This document shows positions 26,111 through 33,872 of a stretch of DNA of 64,000 bases, in pieces. This DNA comes from HIMB114 sp008638005 (lineage in GTDB: Bacteria; Pseudomonadota; Alphaproteobacteria; Pelagibacterales; Pelagibacteraceae). The stretch lies in contig CP136340.1 in the NCBI GenBank assembly GCA_032681305.1, positions 124,001-188,000 of the forward strand, written 5' to 3'. Positions within the stretch are counted from its first letter, which is position 1. Each line of letters opens with the position of its first letter. Under the pieces are notes generated by a model that did not search any database, was not told the DNA's origin, and saw only the letters and a list, made by a program, of their open reading frames with translations. Position numbers and translations under genes: made by a program.

Positions 26111-26473
26111 TTAAACGACCTTTTTGATTGATCTTGTTTGATTTAAAATATCTAAAAGCTTATCTTTTTGTTGAGACTCTAAATCATTGAACAGTCTTAC
26201 TAAAAAACTGTAGTTAACATCTTTTGAACTATTACCCTCTTCATTTGAGCTAAAATCCTGATAGTCTTCAAAGAAATACTTAATTGGAACTTTTAAAAAA
26301 CTAGAAAGCTGAAGCAATCTTGCTGAGCTAACTCCATTTGTGCCTTTTTCATATTTTTGTATTTGCTGAAATGTTACGTTTATTGCCTTGGCTACTTGTG
26401 TTTGGGTTAAACCTAATGATGTTCTTCTTAATCTTAGCTTTTTTCCCAAATGTTGATTTAATTGTGCGCTCAC
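26111..26473 (-). CDS. XRE-family helix-turn-helix transcriptional regulator
   Basis: The 120-residue protein has an N-terminal Cro/C1-type HTH (about residues 9-66). SLGLTQTQVAKAINVTFQQIQKYEKG is the characteristic core, followed by a short C-terminal helix region. It resembles the small single-domain XRE regulators widespread in alphaproteobacteria (PraR/PhrR-like); its target is unknown. The start is GTG at 26473, supported by an excellent ribosome-binding site (AAGGAG) 7 bases upstream. A TATACT box (26494-26499 on the minus strand) could be its -10. It is divergent from the photolyase operon and is an obvious candidate regulator of it, which is inference. Confidence 0.88.
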   Translation of the reverse strand: MSAQLNQHLGKKLRLRRTSLGLTQTQVAKAINVTFQQIQKYEKGTNGVSSARLLQLSSFLKVPIKYFFEDYQDFSSNEEGNSSKDVNYSFLVRLFNDLESQQKDKLLDILNQTRSIKKVV

Positions 26474-26480
26474 TAAATGT

Positions 26481-26486
26481 CTCCTT
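26481..26486 (-). promoter_or_regulatory. Strong Shine-Dalgarno site fixing the GTG start of the XRE regulator
   Basis: On the minus strand AAGGAG precedes the GTG codon at 26473 by 7 bases. Most genes here have weak or no Shine-Dalgarno sequence, so this one supports efficient translation from a non-ATG start. Confidence 0.7.
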
Positions 26487-26597
26487 CAACAAAAGTATAA
26501 ATACCTTTTTAATTTTTAAAGCAAGTTAAAAAAGATAAAAAAAACTATAAAAAAAACTTGATTTTGATAGGGTTTTAGCAGGTTTTTTTCATAAATA

Positions 26598-27998
26598 ATG
26601 CTCATATATTGGATAAGAAATGATTTTAGATTTAAAGACAATGAGGCTTTGTTTTATTTCTCACAAGACAAAGGCGAAAAAAAATTAATTTATATATATG
26701 ATGAAAGTAAATTTACAAAAAGATCAGCTCAAAAATGGTGGCTTTACAAAACTTTAACGGAATTTAGAAATAATTTAGAAGCAAAAAAATATAAATTTGA
26801 ATTCTTTACAGGATTAGAGGAGATAGTTTTTAAAAATATTCTAAATAAGCAAAATATAAAGAAGGTTATTTATAATAAAATCTACTTACCTGATGAAGAA
26901 AAAATAGAAAAAAGAATTAATAAATTATCTGAAGTTCATAAAGTTGATTTTTATGGCTTTTCATCAGATTTGCTCATGAATCCAAAACTTTCTAGAAAAA
27001 AAGATGACACACCTTTTCAAGTATTTACCCCCTTTTGGAAAAATGAAGAGTTAAAATACCTGAATAACTATTCTTATAAAAATCACAACATAATAAATAC
27101 TAAAAAAATTGAAAAAACATTTAAAGAATTTGAAAAAATTTTACCAAAAAAAAAATGGTACAAAAAATTTGAAAAATATTGGAAAATTGGGTCTTTAGAA
27201 GCAGAAAAAAAACTTAATAATTTTATTAACAATAATATCGAAGCTTACGATGTAAATAGAGACATTCCTTCGGTAGATGGGACTTCAAAATTATCACCTC
27301 ATTTAGCTTTTGGTGAAATTAGCTCTAGAGACATTTATGATCAATATCTTAAATTAAATAAAAAAAGCATTGGTTGTAAAAAATTTATAAATGAAATTGG
27401 CTGGAGAGAGTTTGCTTATCATTTAATTAACCATTTTCCCCATATGAAAAATAAAAATTTGAGAAAAAATTTTGATAAATTTCCATGGTCAACAAATAAA
27501 GCTCATTTAGAAAAATGGAAAAAGGGTGAAACTGGATATCCTATTGTTGATGCTGCCATGAAACAACTTTATGAAACTGGGTGGATGCATAATAGGCTCA
27601 GAATGGTGACTGGATCTTTTTTAGTAAAACATTTAAGAATAAACTGGATTGAGGGTGAAAAGTATTTTCAAGATACACTGCTTGATTATGATGCAGCAAA
27701 TAATGTATCAGGATGGCAATGGATAGCTGGATGTGGTGCTGATGCAGCTCCATATTTCAGAATCTTTAATCCTATGACACAAGGAGAAAAATTTGATAAG
27801 AATGGTGATTTTGTAAGAAGATGGTTACCTAAACTAAAAACAATTCCAAATAAATACATCCACAAACCTTGGGTAATGCCTAAAGAAATATCAAAACTTA
27901 TTAATTTTGATTTAAAAAAGGATTATTTTGAACCAATAGTCGATCACTCCAAAGCAAGAAATGAAGCTCTAAAAGCCTTTGAATATACAAAAAAATGA
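26598..27998 (+). CDS. phrB: Deoxyribodipyrimidine photolyase (class I, FAD)
   Basis: The 466-residue protein has the N-terminal antenna-binding alpha/beta domain (LIYWIRNDFRFKDNEAL) and a C-terminal FAD domain. FAD-domain landmarks are GTSKLSPHLAFGEISSRD near residues 232-249, GWREFAYHL near 268-276, TGYPIVDAAMKQLYETGWMHNR near 311-332 and the WQWIAGCGADAAPYFRIFNP block near 374-393. These residues are typical of a CPD photolyase using light to split pyrimidine dimers. It opens a tight four- or five-gene operon, ending in an ATGA-type overlap with the FAD oxidoreductase. The 124-base upstream spacer is shared with the XRE regulator. Confidence 0.94.
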   Translation: MLIYWIRNDFRFKDNEALFYFSQDKGEKKLIYIYDESKFTKRSAQKWWLYKTLTEFRNNLEAKKYKFEFFTGLEEIVFKNILNKQNIKKVIYNKIYLPDEEKIEKRINKLSEVHKVDFYGFSSDLLMNPKLSRKKDDTPFQVFTPFWKNEELKYLNNYSYKNHNIINTKKIEKTFKEFEKILPKKKWYKKFEKYWKIGSLEAEKKLNNFINNNIEAYDVNRDIPSVDGTSKLSPHLAFGEISSRDIYDQYLKLNKKSIGCKKFINEIGWREFAYHLINHFPHMKNKNLRKNFDKFPWSTNKAHLEKWKKGETGYPIVDAAMKQLYETGWMHNRLRMVTGSFLVKHLRINWIEGEKYFQDTLLDYDAANNVSGWQWIAGCGADAAPYFRIFNPMTQGEKFDKNGDFVRRWLPKLKTIPNKYIHKPWVMPKEISKLINFDLKKDYFEPIVDHSKARNEALKAFEYTKK

Positions 27999-29206
27999 AA
28001 AAGTTAATTATTATAGGATCTGGTATTTCAGGTCTATCATCTGCTTATTATTTAAAAAATAAGTTCAAAATAATTATTTTAGAAAAAAATAATTATATTG
28101 GTGGCCACACACATACTCATTATTTTAAGAAAGAAAATGTAAATTATGATAGCGGATTTATAGTTTTTAATAATAAGAATTATCCTAATTTTATAAATCT
28201 AATAAATAAACTAGGTGTGAAATATCAAAAGAGCAGCATGTCCTTTTCTGTGAGACATGATCGCAAAGGATATGAGTGGGCTGGAAAAAATTTAAAAACT
28301 ATATTTAGTATTAAAAATATTTTTACAATAAGGTACTTTAAAATATTAAGAGATATTATTTTATTTTCAAAACTGTGTGCAAATTATAATTATAAAAAAA
28401 AAATATTACTTAAAAGCTTTATTAGAAAAAATAAACTATCTAATGAATTTGCTGATCTATATTTGTATCCAATGTGCTCATCAATATGGTCCTCAGATAT
28501 AAAAAATATTAAAAACGCTGATACTTCGTTTGTGCTTAATTTTTTTAAAAATCATGGTTTAAATAATATAATAACCAAAAGACCAACTTGGTTTACAATA
28601 AAAAATGGAAGTCAAAGTTATATTAAAAAAATAATTCAATCTCGAAATATTAAAATAAAATTAAATAACCAAGTTGTAGAAGTTGATCAAATCAAAAAAA
28701 GGGTAAAAACTATCAATGGTGATATTCTAAAATATGATCATTTGATATTTGCCAATCATTCCTCAGAAGCTATTAAAATATTAAAAAAGCCATCTAAAGA
28801 CCAAATAAAACTTATCAGGTCAGTAAAATATCAAAAAAACAATGTAATAATTCACTCTGATGAAAAACTTATGCCAAATAAAAAGTGGAATTGGTGTTCA
28901 TGGAATTACCTTTATCATAATAATAAGATTGTCTTAACCTATTGGATGAATTTGTTACAAAATCTAAAATGCAAAACTAATATATTTGTGACATTAAATA
29001 ATACCAAAATTAGAAGAGAAAAATTAATAAAAAAAATAACTTATAGCCATCCATTATTTACAAAGAGTTTAGAGGAAGTGAATATTTTATCAGAAAAAGC
29101 GCAAGGTATTAATAATGTCTGGTTTGCTGGTGCTTGGCTTGGTTATGGTTTTCATGAAGATGGTGTGAAGTCTGCAATAAAAATTAGAGACTTGATCAAT
29201 GTTTGA
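27995..29206 (+). CDS. FAD/NAD(P)-binding oxidoreductase (amine-oxidase/desaturase-like, possible UfaD type)
   Basis: The 403-residue flavoprotein opens with a Rossmann FAD motif (IIGSGISGLSSAYYL, residues 5-19) and the EKNNYIGGHTHTH block near 30-42. The C-terminal FAD-contact segment reads VWFAGAWLGYGFHEDGVKSA near 376-395. It belongs to the flavoproteins found beside DUF1365 and cyclopropane-synthase genes. In Rhodobacter a member of a comparable cluster acts on methylated fatty acyl chains on the route to furan fatty acids. Here that role is inferred from neighbourhood only. It overlaps photolyase by 4 bases and DUF1365 by 8. Confidence 0.82.
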   Translation: MKKLIIIGSGISGLSSAYYLKNKFKIIILEKNNYIGGHTHTHYFKKENVNYDSGFIVFNNKNYPNFINLINKLGVKYQKSSMSFSVRHDRKGYEWAGKNLKTIFSIKNIFTIRYFKILRDIILFSKLCANYNYKKKILLKSFIRKNKLSNEFADLYLYPMCSSIWSSDIKNIKNADTSFVLNFFKNHGLNNIITKRPTWFTIKNGSQSYIKKIIQSRNIKIKLNNQVVEVDQIKKRVKTINGDILKYDHLIFANHSSEAIKILKKPSKDQIKLIRSVKYQKNNVIIHSDEKLMPNKKWNWCSWNYLYHNNKIVLTYWMNLLQNLKCKTNIFVTLNNTKIRREKLIKKITYSHPLFTKSLEEVNILSEKAQGINNVWFAGAWLGYGFHEDGVKSAIKIRDLINV

Positions 29207-29945
29207 AAACCAATTATGTGATAATAAAATTTTTCATAGGCGAAAAAAACCTTTTACAAATTTTTTCAATTACAATGTTTGTTCTGTTTTAATAAACTTA
29301 AAAAAACTAGATAAAATTAATAAATTAAAATTTTTTTCTATAAATAGATTTAATTTATTTAGCATAAAACTTGAAGATTACGGCAATCAAAAAGGGAATT
29401 TATACAGTTTTATAAAAAAAGAAATTAGAAATAAATATAAAGTTACTAAAAACTATAATATTTATTTAATCACATCACCAAGATTTTTAGGCTATGTGTT
29501 TAATCCTATATCGGTATATTTTGTCGAGTTTAATAATTTAATCGAATTTGTAATATATGAAGTGAGAAATACCCATCAAGAAAAACATATGTATTTTAAA
29601 AAAATTAAATTTAATAAAAAAACTAGTCATAAAATTAATAAAATACTTTATGTATCTCCATTTTTAAAAATGAAAATGAAATATCATTTTAAGATCATTG
29701 TAATGCAAAAAAAAATTAAAATATTAATAAACGCACTTAATAATAAAGAAGAACTTCACACAGGTATGTTATTAAACCTAATGAAATTAGATGATAAAAA
29801 TTTAATAAAAATGTCTTTTAAAAGAGCCTTTTATGCACAAAAAATTATGATTATGATACATTACCATGCTATTAAAATGATATTAAACAAAATCAAATTT
29901 AATTTTAAGTTAAAAAATATTAAAAATAATTTTAGCTATTCATGA
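29199..29945 (+). CDS. DUF1365 family protein
   Basis: The 248-residue protein matches DUF1365. It has an N-terminal H.R..P..N.F.Y.V pattern (HRRKKPFTNFFNYNV), LITSPRFLGYVFNPISVYF near residues 96-114, and YEVRNTHQEKHMYF near 127-140. DUF1365 proteins almost always sit between an FAD oxidoreductase and a Cfa-like methyltransferase, and their biochemical role is unproven. The protein is unusually rich in Lys, Asn and Ile. There is no clear signal peptide. It overlaps the neighbours by 8 and 4 bases, indicating one operon. Confidence 0.85.
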   Translation: MFENQLCDNKIFHRRKKPFTNFFNYNVCSVLINLKKLDKINKLKFFSINRFNLFSIKLEDYGNQKGNLYSFIKKEIRNKYKVTKNYNIYLITSPRFLGYVFNPISVYFVEFNNLIEFVIYEVRNTHQEKHMYFKKIKFNKKTSHKINKILYVSPFLKMKMKYHFKIIVMQKKIKILINALNNKEELHTGMLLNLMKLDDKNLIKMSFKRAFYAQKIMIMIHYHAIKMILNKIKFNFKLKNIKNNFSYS

Positions 29946-31096
29946 TCAGTTTCTTTAAAAAACTTGTCGAAAAAGAACTTGAAAAACTATCTTGGGGAAA
30001 GATTAAATTTAAATTCAATGACTTAATAGAAAAAAATTATGTTGGTAAACAAAGTGGGCTTGAGTCAAATATAATAATTAATGACAATTCTGTTTATAAA
30101 GATCTTATTTTTAGAGGTGATCTTGGCTTTGCAGAAAGTTATATATCAAAAAAATGGGAAACTTATAACCTCAATTCGTTATTGAAAATATTATTAAAAA
30201 ATCAACAATTAAATAAAAAAAAATGGAAACCTAATTTTTATAATAAAATTATTGAAAATGTTAATTTTGTTTTAAAAAAAAATTCATTAAACCAGGCAAA
30301 AAAAAATATTAGTTTCCACTATGATCTAGGTAACGATTTTTATGGATCTTGGCTTGACGAAACTATGAGCTATTCGTCTGCAATGTATAAAAATAAAAAC
30401 ATTGATTTAAAACAAGCACAAGAACAAAAGTACAAAAGCATTATTGAAAACCTGGATATCAAACCTCACTCGTCTATATGTGAAATAGGATGCGGTTGGG
30501 GAGGATTTATTAAACAAATAAAAAAAGACAAAATTGATACCTCTATTGATGGCTACACCATAAGTAATCAACAATTTAATTATACAAAAAAAAATCACAA
30601 AAATACTTTTTTTGAAGATTATAGAAATATTGAAAACAAATATACTAACATTGTTTCAATCGAAATGTTTGAAGCGGTTGGTCAAAAATATTGGAAAACT
30701 TTTTTTGAAAAACTAAACTCAATGATAGATAAAAACGGAACTGTATGTTTGCAAATCATAACCATAAATGAAAATTCATTTTCGAAATATTTAAGTAACG
30801 TTGATTTTATTCAAAAATATATATTTCCAGGTGGGATGCTTCCAACAAAAAGCATATTATCAAATTTATTTAAAGATTATGGTTTTAAACTTTATCATAA
30901 AATTTCTTTTGGTTACGATTATTCTAGAACTTTAATGGAGTGGAAGAAAAACTTTAATAATAATTGGGAACAAATCAGTTTTAACTTTGATGAAAAGTTT
31001 AAAAGATTGTGGAATTATTATCTTGATTATTGTGAAACTGGGTTTTCTTTAGATCACACTGACGTAACTCAATTTTATTTAAAAAAGAGTAATTAA
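29942..31096 (+). CDS. cfa: Cyclopropane-fatty-acyl-phospholipid synthase family methyltransferase
   Basis: The 384-residue protein is a SAM-dependent CFA-synthase-family enzyme. ISFHYDLGNDFYGSWLDETMSYSSAMY lies near residues 123-149, the SAM-binding CEIGCGWGGF near 180-189, and SIEMFEAVGQKYW near 238-250. These modify unsaturated acyl chains of membrane phospholipids by methylene or methyl transfer. The neighbours (FAD enzyme, DUF1365, photolyase) suggest a photo-oxidative stress lipid-modification operon in which this could be the methylating (UfaM-like) step. Classic cyclopropane formation is the alternative. It overlaps cysK by one base. Confidence 0.9.
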   Translation: MISFFKKLVEKELEKLSWGKIKFKFNDLIEKNYVGKQSGLESNIIINDNSVYKDLIFRGDLGFAESYISKKWETYNLNSLLKILLKNQQLNKKKWKPNFYNKIIENVNFVLKKNSLNQAKKNISFHYDLGNDFYGSWLDETMSYSSAMYKNKNIDLKQAQEQKYKSIIENLDIKPHSSICEIGCGWGGFIKQIKKDKIDTSIDGYTISNQQFNYTKKNHKNTFFEDYRNIENKYTNIVSIEMFEAVGQKYWKTFFEKLNSMIDKNGTVCLQIITINENSFSKYLSNVDFIQKYIFPGGMLPTKSILSNLFKDYGFKLYHKISFGYDYSRTLMEWKKNFNNNWEQISFNFDEKFKRLWNYYLDYCETGFSLDHTDVTQFYLKKSN

Positions 31097-32094
31097 TGAA
31101 AAAATCATCTGTAATTGATTTAATTGGTAACACACCATTAATATACTTGAAAAAACCATCTGAACTTAGTGGTTGTAACATTTATGGTAAAGCAGAATTT
31201 TTAAACCCTGGTCAGTCAGTCAAAGACAGAGCGGCATTTTATATAATCAAAGAAGCTTTAGATAAAAAATTATTAGAACCTGGCGGTACTATCGTCGAAG
31301 GTACGGCTGGCAATACAGGTATTGGTATAGCTATGGTTGCTAATTATTTTAATATTGAAACCGTAATCGTAATACCCAAAACACAATCTAAAGAAAAAAA
31401 AGATGCGTTAAAAAACCTGGGTGCTAAACTAATCGAAGTAGATGCGGTTCCCTACTCTGACCCAAAAAATTATGTTAAGTATTCAAAAGAAGTTGCTGAA
31501 AATTTGTCTAAGTCAAATGACAGACAAGTTTATTGGGCAAATCAATTTGATAACACTATAAATAAACTTGCGCACATAGAGACAACTTCGAAAGAAATAT
31601 TAGATCAAACGGACTCAATGGTTGATGCTTTTATTTGTTCTGTGGGAACAGGAGGAACTTTAGCTGGGACAGCTGAAGGTTTAAAAAATTATAACAAAAA
31701 AATAGTAGCAGGACTTAGCGATCCTAAGGGCTCTTCATTATACAATTTTATTAAAAATGGTGAACTCATAGCAAATGGAGAGTCAATTACTGAAGGCATA
31801 GGTACCTCACGTATAACTGAAAATTTCAAAGACGCTAAAGTAGATGAGGCCTTTCAGATAGATGATCAATATGCATTGGATATAATATATCATTTGTTAA
31901 AATATGAAGGTTTAAGCCTTGGCACATCTTCAGGAATTAACGTAGCAGGAGCAATTGAACTTGGTAAAAAAATTGGGCCTAAAAAAAATATCGTTACAAT
32001 ATTATGTGATTACGGATCAAGATATGCATCAAAAATTTACAATACAGAATTTTTAAGAAGTAAAAATTTAAAGTATCCTAATTGGCTTGATTAA
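31096..32094 (+). CDS. cysK: Cysteine synthase A
   Basis: The 332-residue fold-type II PLP enzyme makes cysteine from O-acetylserine and sulfide. The PLP lysine is Lys43 in PGQSVKDRAAF. The substrate loop EGTAGNTGIG is near residues 63-72, the phosphate-binding GTGGTLAG near 178-185, and GTSSGIN near 270-276. It starts on the last base of the cfa stop codon, so it is translationally coupled to the lipid operon. Linkage of cysteine/SAM supply to a SAM-using enzyme is possible but unproven. Its 3' end overlaps the convergent GIY-YIG gene by 17 bases. Confidence 0.93.
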   Translation: MKKSSVIDLIGNTPLIYLKKPSELSGCNIYGKAEFLNPGQSVKDRAAFYIIKEALDKKLLEPGGTIVEGTAGNTGIGIAMVANYFNIETVIVIPKTQSKEKKDALKNLGAKLIEVDAVPYSDPKNYVKYSKEVAENLSKSNDRQVYWANQFDNTINKLAHIETTSKEILDQTDSMVDAFICSVGTGGTLAGTAEGLKNYNKKIVAGLSDPKGSSLYNFIKNGELIANGESITEGIGTSRITENFKDAKVDEAFQIDDQYALDIIYHLLKYEGLSLGTSSGINVAGAIELGKKIGPKKNIVTILCDYGSRYASKIYNTEFLRSKNLKYPNWLD

Positions 32095-32332
32095 ACTTTT
32101 CTTTTAATTTCTTTCTAAGTAAATAATTTTTTTTTAATTTATACTCTTCAATTAAAGCTTCAGATTTTTTCTTATATTTTTTGGAATATATCATTAACCA
32201 CTTTCTTCCTCTGGTGTATTTTGCACCTTTGCTACTATTGTGCATATCTAATCTCTTATTCAAATTAGTGGTATATCCTACATAACTATGACGATGGGGA
32301 TCTTTGCTTATTAACATATATACAAAGTGCAT
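32078..32332 (-). CDS. Small GIY-YIG domain nuclease-like protein (UPF0213 type)
   Basis: The 84-residue protein has the GIY-YIG core: FVYMLISK at residues 2-9, YVGYTTNLNKRLDMHN near 17-32 and ARG/GRKW in the following helix. I start it at the ATG at 32332. A longer frame from 32374 would begin inside tRNA-Arg and translate tRNA sequence. The ATG is only 7 bases after the tRNA CCA end, so the gene is probably processed from a tRNA-Arg transcript. The substrate is unknown; relatives are stand-alone endonuclease-like proteins. Confidence 0.82.
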   Translation of the reverse strand: MHFVYMLISKDPHRHSYVGYTTNLNKRLDMHNSSKGAKYTRGRKWLMIYSKKYKKKSEALIEEYKLKKNYLLRKKLKEKFNQAN

Positions 32333-32339
32333 AGCTAAT

Positions 32340-32416
32340 TGGCGCGCCCTGGAGGACTCGAACCTCCGACCCACGGTTTAGAAAACCGTTGCTCTATCCA
32401 GCTGAGCTAAGGGCGC
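32340..32416 (-). tRNA. tRNA-Arg (anticodon TCT)
   Basis: A complete 77-base tRNA on the minus strand. Acceptor GCGCCCT (32416-32410) pairs with AGGGCGC (32350-32344), discriminator G at 32343 and CCA at 32342-32340. The anticodon loop TTTCTAA carries TCT, decoding AGA/AGG, which should be frequent arginine codons in AT-rich DNA. It is followed after 7 bases by the GIY-YIG start codon. Confidence 0.97.
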
Positions 32417-32427
32417 ATAAAAATGGT

Positions 32428-32457
32428 AATATAAAATTTGAAGTCTTCTGTAAACAA
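32428..32457 (-). promoter_or_regulatory. Putative promoter of tRNA-Arg
   Basis: On the minus strand TTGTTT (32457-32452), 18 bases, then TATATT (32433-32428). Initiation near 32421 would leave about a 5-base leader before the tRNA at 32416. It sits in the 47 bases between the trkH stop and the tRNA. Confidence 0.45.
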
Positions 32458-32463
32458 TTTTAC

Positions 32464-33867
32464 TTAATTTATAAATTTATATCTAATCAATGCCAATATA
32501 CTCAAAGGTGTCAATTTGGAAATTATTAACATCAAAATACTTACTACAATTGTAAAATTAGAAAAATTTGCAAAATTTATACCCTCTTCAAAATACATTG
32601 ATGAAGGTAATGTATTAAAAATTAATAATATAGACGTAATAAAGCTATTTTTAAAACTTAGTTCTTCAAAAGAAAGAACCGTGGAATACAATAAAAATAA
32701 TATTAAAAAAAATAACAACAATAATGCTGAAGAATAAAAATCATTAATCTTGATCTTTTCTTTAGACTTAAAAATTGATGAATTTATTACCACTGAGGGT
32801 GATAATAACTTTAAAAGTTCGTAATAAACCTTGTTAAATAAAATTAGTATCCTAGCCAATTTAAAACCTGATGAAGAAGATAATAAGCATCCACCAAAGA
32901 ATGATAAAGTAATCAATATAAATGTGAAATGTGAATAATGATTATTGTTAGTAAAATTAATACCTGAGTTTGAAACTGCAGAAATAAACTGAATCCATAC
33001 ATCATTTAATTCTAAGTTTTGATTTAACAGAATGGCTAATAAGAAGAATATACCTAGAAAAAATAAAAAAAATCGATCTTCTATAAATGTATAAATATTA
33101 GAAATTTTTAATAGTCCAAGAATTAAAAAAACATTAAGACTAGAAAAAATTAACAAAATGGAAATTACTATTTTATCAAAATCACTAAATAATATATCTT
33201 TATTTATAAAACCCCCCGTAGAGATAATTGTAAAAGTCAGATGAAACTTATCTAACATTCTCAAGTCAGTAAAATTTAAAAAAAATAAAGTTATTAGAAA
33301 AGTTATAGAAAATGCATAAATTATATTATTAAAAATTAAATCAAAATTAATAAAAAATGAAATAGACTCTTTTTTTTTTGTTATAAATTTTAACGGGAAT
33401 ATATTAATTTCCTTGCTACCCAAAACTAAAATTATAGTTAAGATATAAAAAATTGATCCAATTACTTGCGAAGAGCTTCTCCACAATAAAATTGGTGTAT
33501 CAAATGAACTAAGGTTTTCACTAAAAATTGTTGCACCGAATGATGTAAAACCAGATATAGCTTCATAGTAAGATTTCAAAAAATCTTCATATCCACCTAA
33601 ATAAAAAGGTGTGCACAATAATAATGGTAAAATAAACCAGCCAAATAGTGCAAAAATTATTAATTCATAAATACCAAACTTAGATTTATCAAAATTTATT
33701 TTTTTGGTTAAAAAGAAAAATAAAAGAGAAATTATTAAGCACGGTAGGTAATAATAAACATAACTTTCATAATCAAAATAAAAACAATATAAAATATTAA
33801 ATAAACTAAAAAAAATTACTAATATATTGGTTTTTCCAAAAAAATAACAAATCGCTTTTGCGTTCAT
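32464..33867 (-). CDS. trkH: Trk-type potassium uptake protein, membrane subunit
   Basis: The 467-residue protein is highly hydrophobic with about ten membrane segments and re-entrant loops. GFTSFGATIF near residues 106-115 and TFTIISTGGFINKD near 211-224 are selectivity-filter-like pore segments of the TrkH/KtrB family. It imports K+ with the NAD-binding regulator TrkA encoded 5 bases upstream. Sequence divergence is high, but the trkA partner secures the assignment. Confidence 0.88.
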   Translation of the reverse strand: MNAKAICYFFGKTNILVIFFSLFNILYCFYFDYESYVYYYLPCLIISLLFFFLTKKINFDKSKFGIYELIIFALFGWFILPLLLCTPFYLGGYEDFLKSYYEAISGFTSFGATIFSENLSSFDTPILLWRSSSQVIGSIFYILTIILVLGSKEINIFPLKFITKKKESISFFINFDLIFNNIIYAFSITFLITLFFLNFTDLRMLDKFHLTFTIISTGGFINKDILFSDFDKIVISILLIFSSLNVFLILGLLKISNIYTFIEDRFFLFFLGIFFLLAILLNQNLELNDVWIQFISAVSNSGINFTNNNHYSHFTFILITLSFFGGCLLSSSSGFKLARILILFNKVYYELLKLLSPSVVINSSIFKSKEKIKINDFYSSALLLLFFLILFLLYSTVLSFEELSFKNSFITSILLIFNTLPSSMYFEEGINFANFSNFTIVVSILMLIISKLTPLSILALIRYKFIN

Positions 33868-33872
33868 TAATG

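Noticed and set aside
32333..32374. Extended N-terminus of the GIY-YIG protein (GRRFESSRARQ...) from an upstream start.
   Set aside because: It is a translation of the tRNA-Arg 3' half; the ATG at 32332, just after the CCA, is the plausible start.
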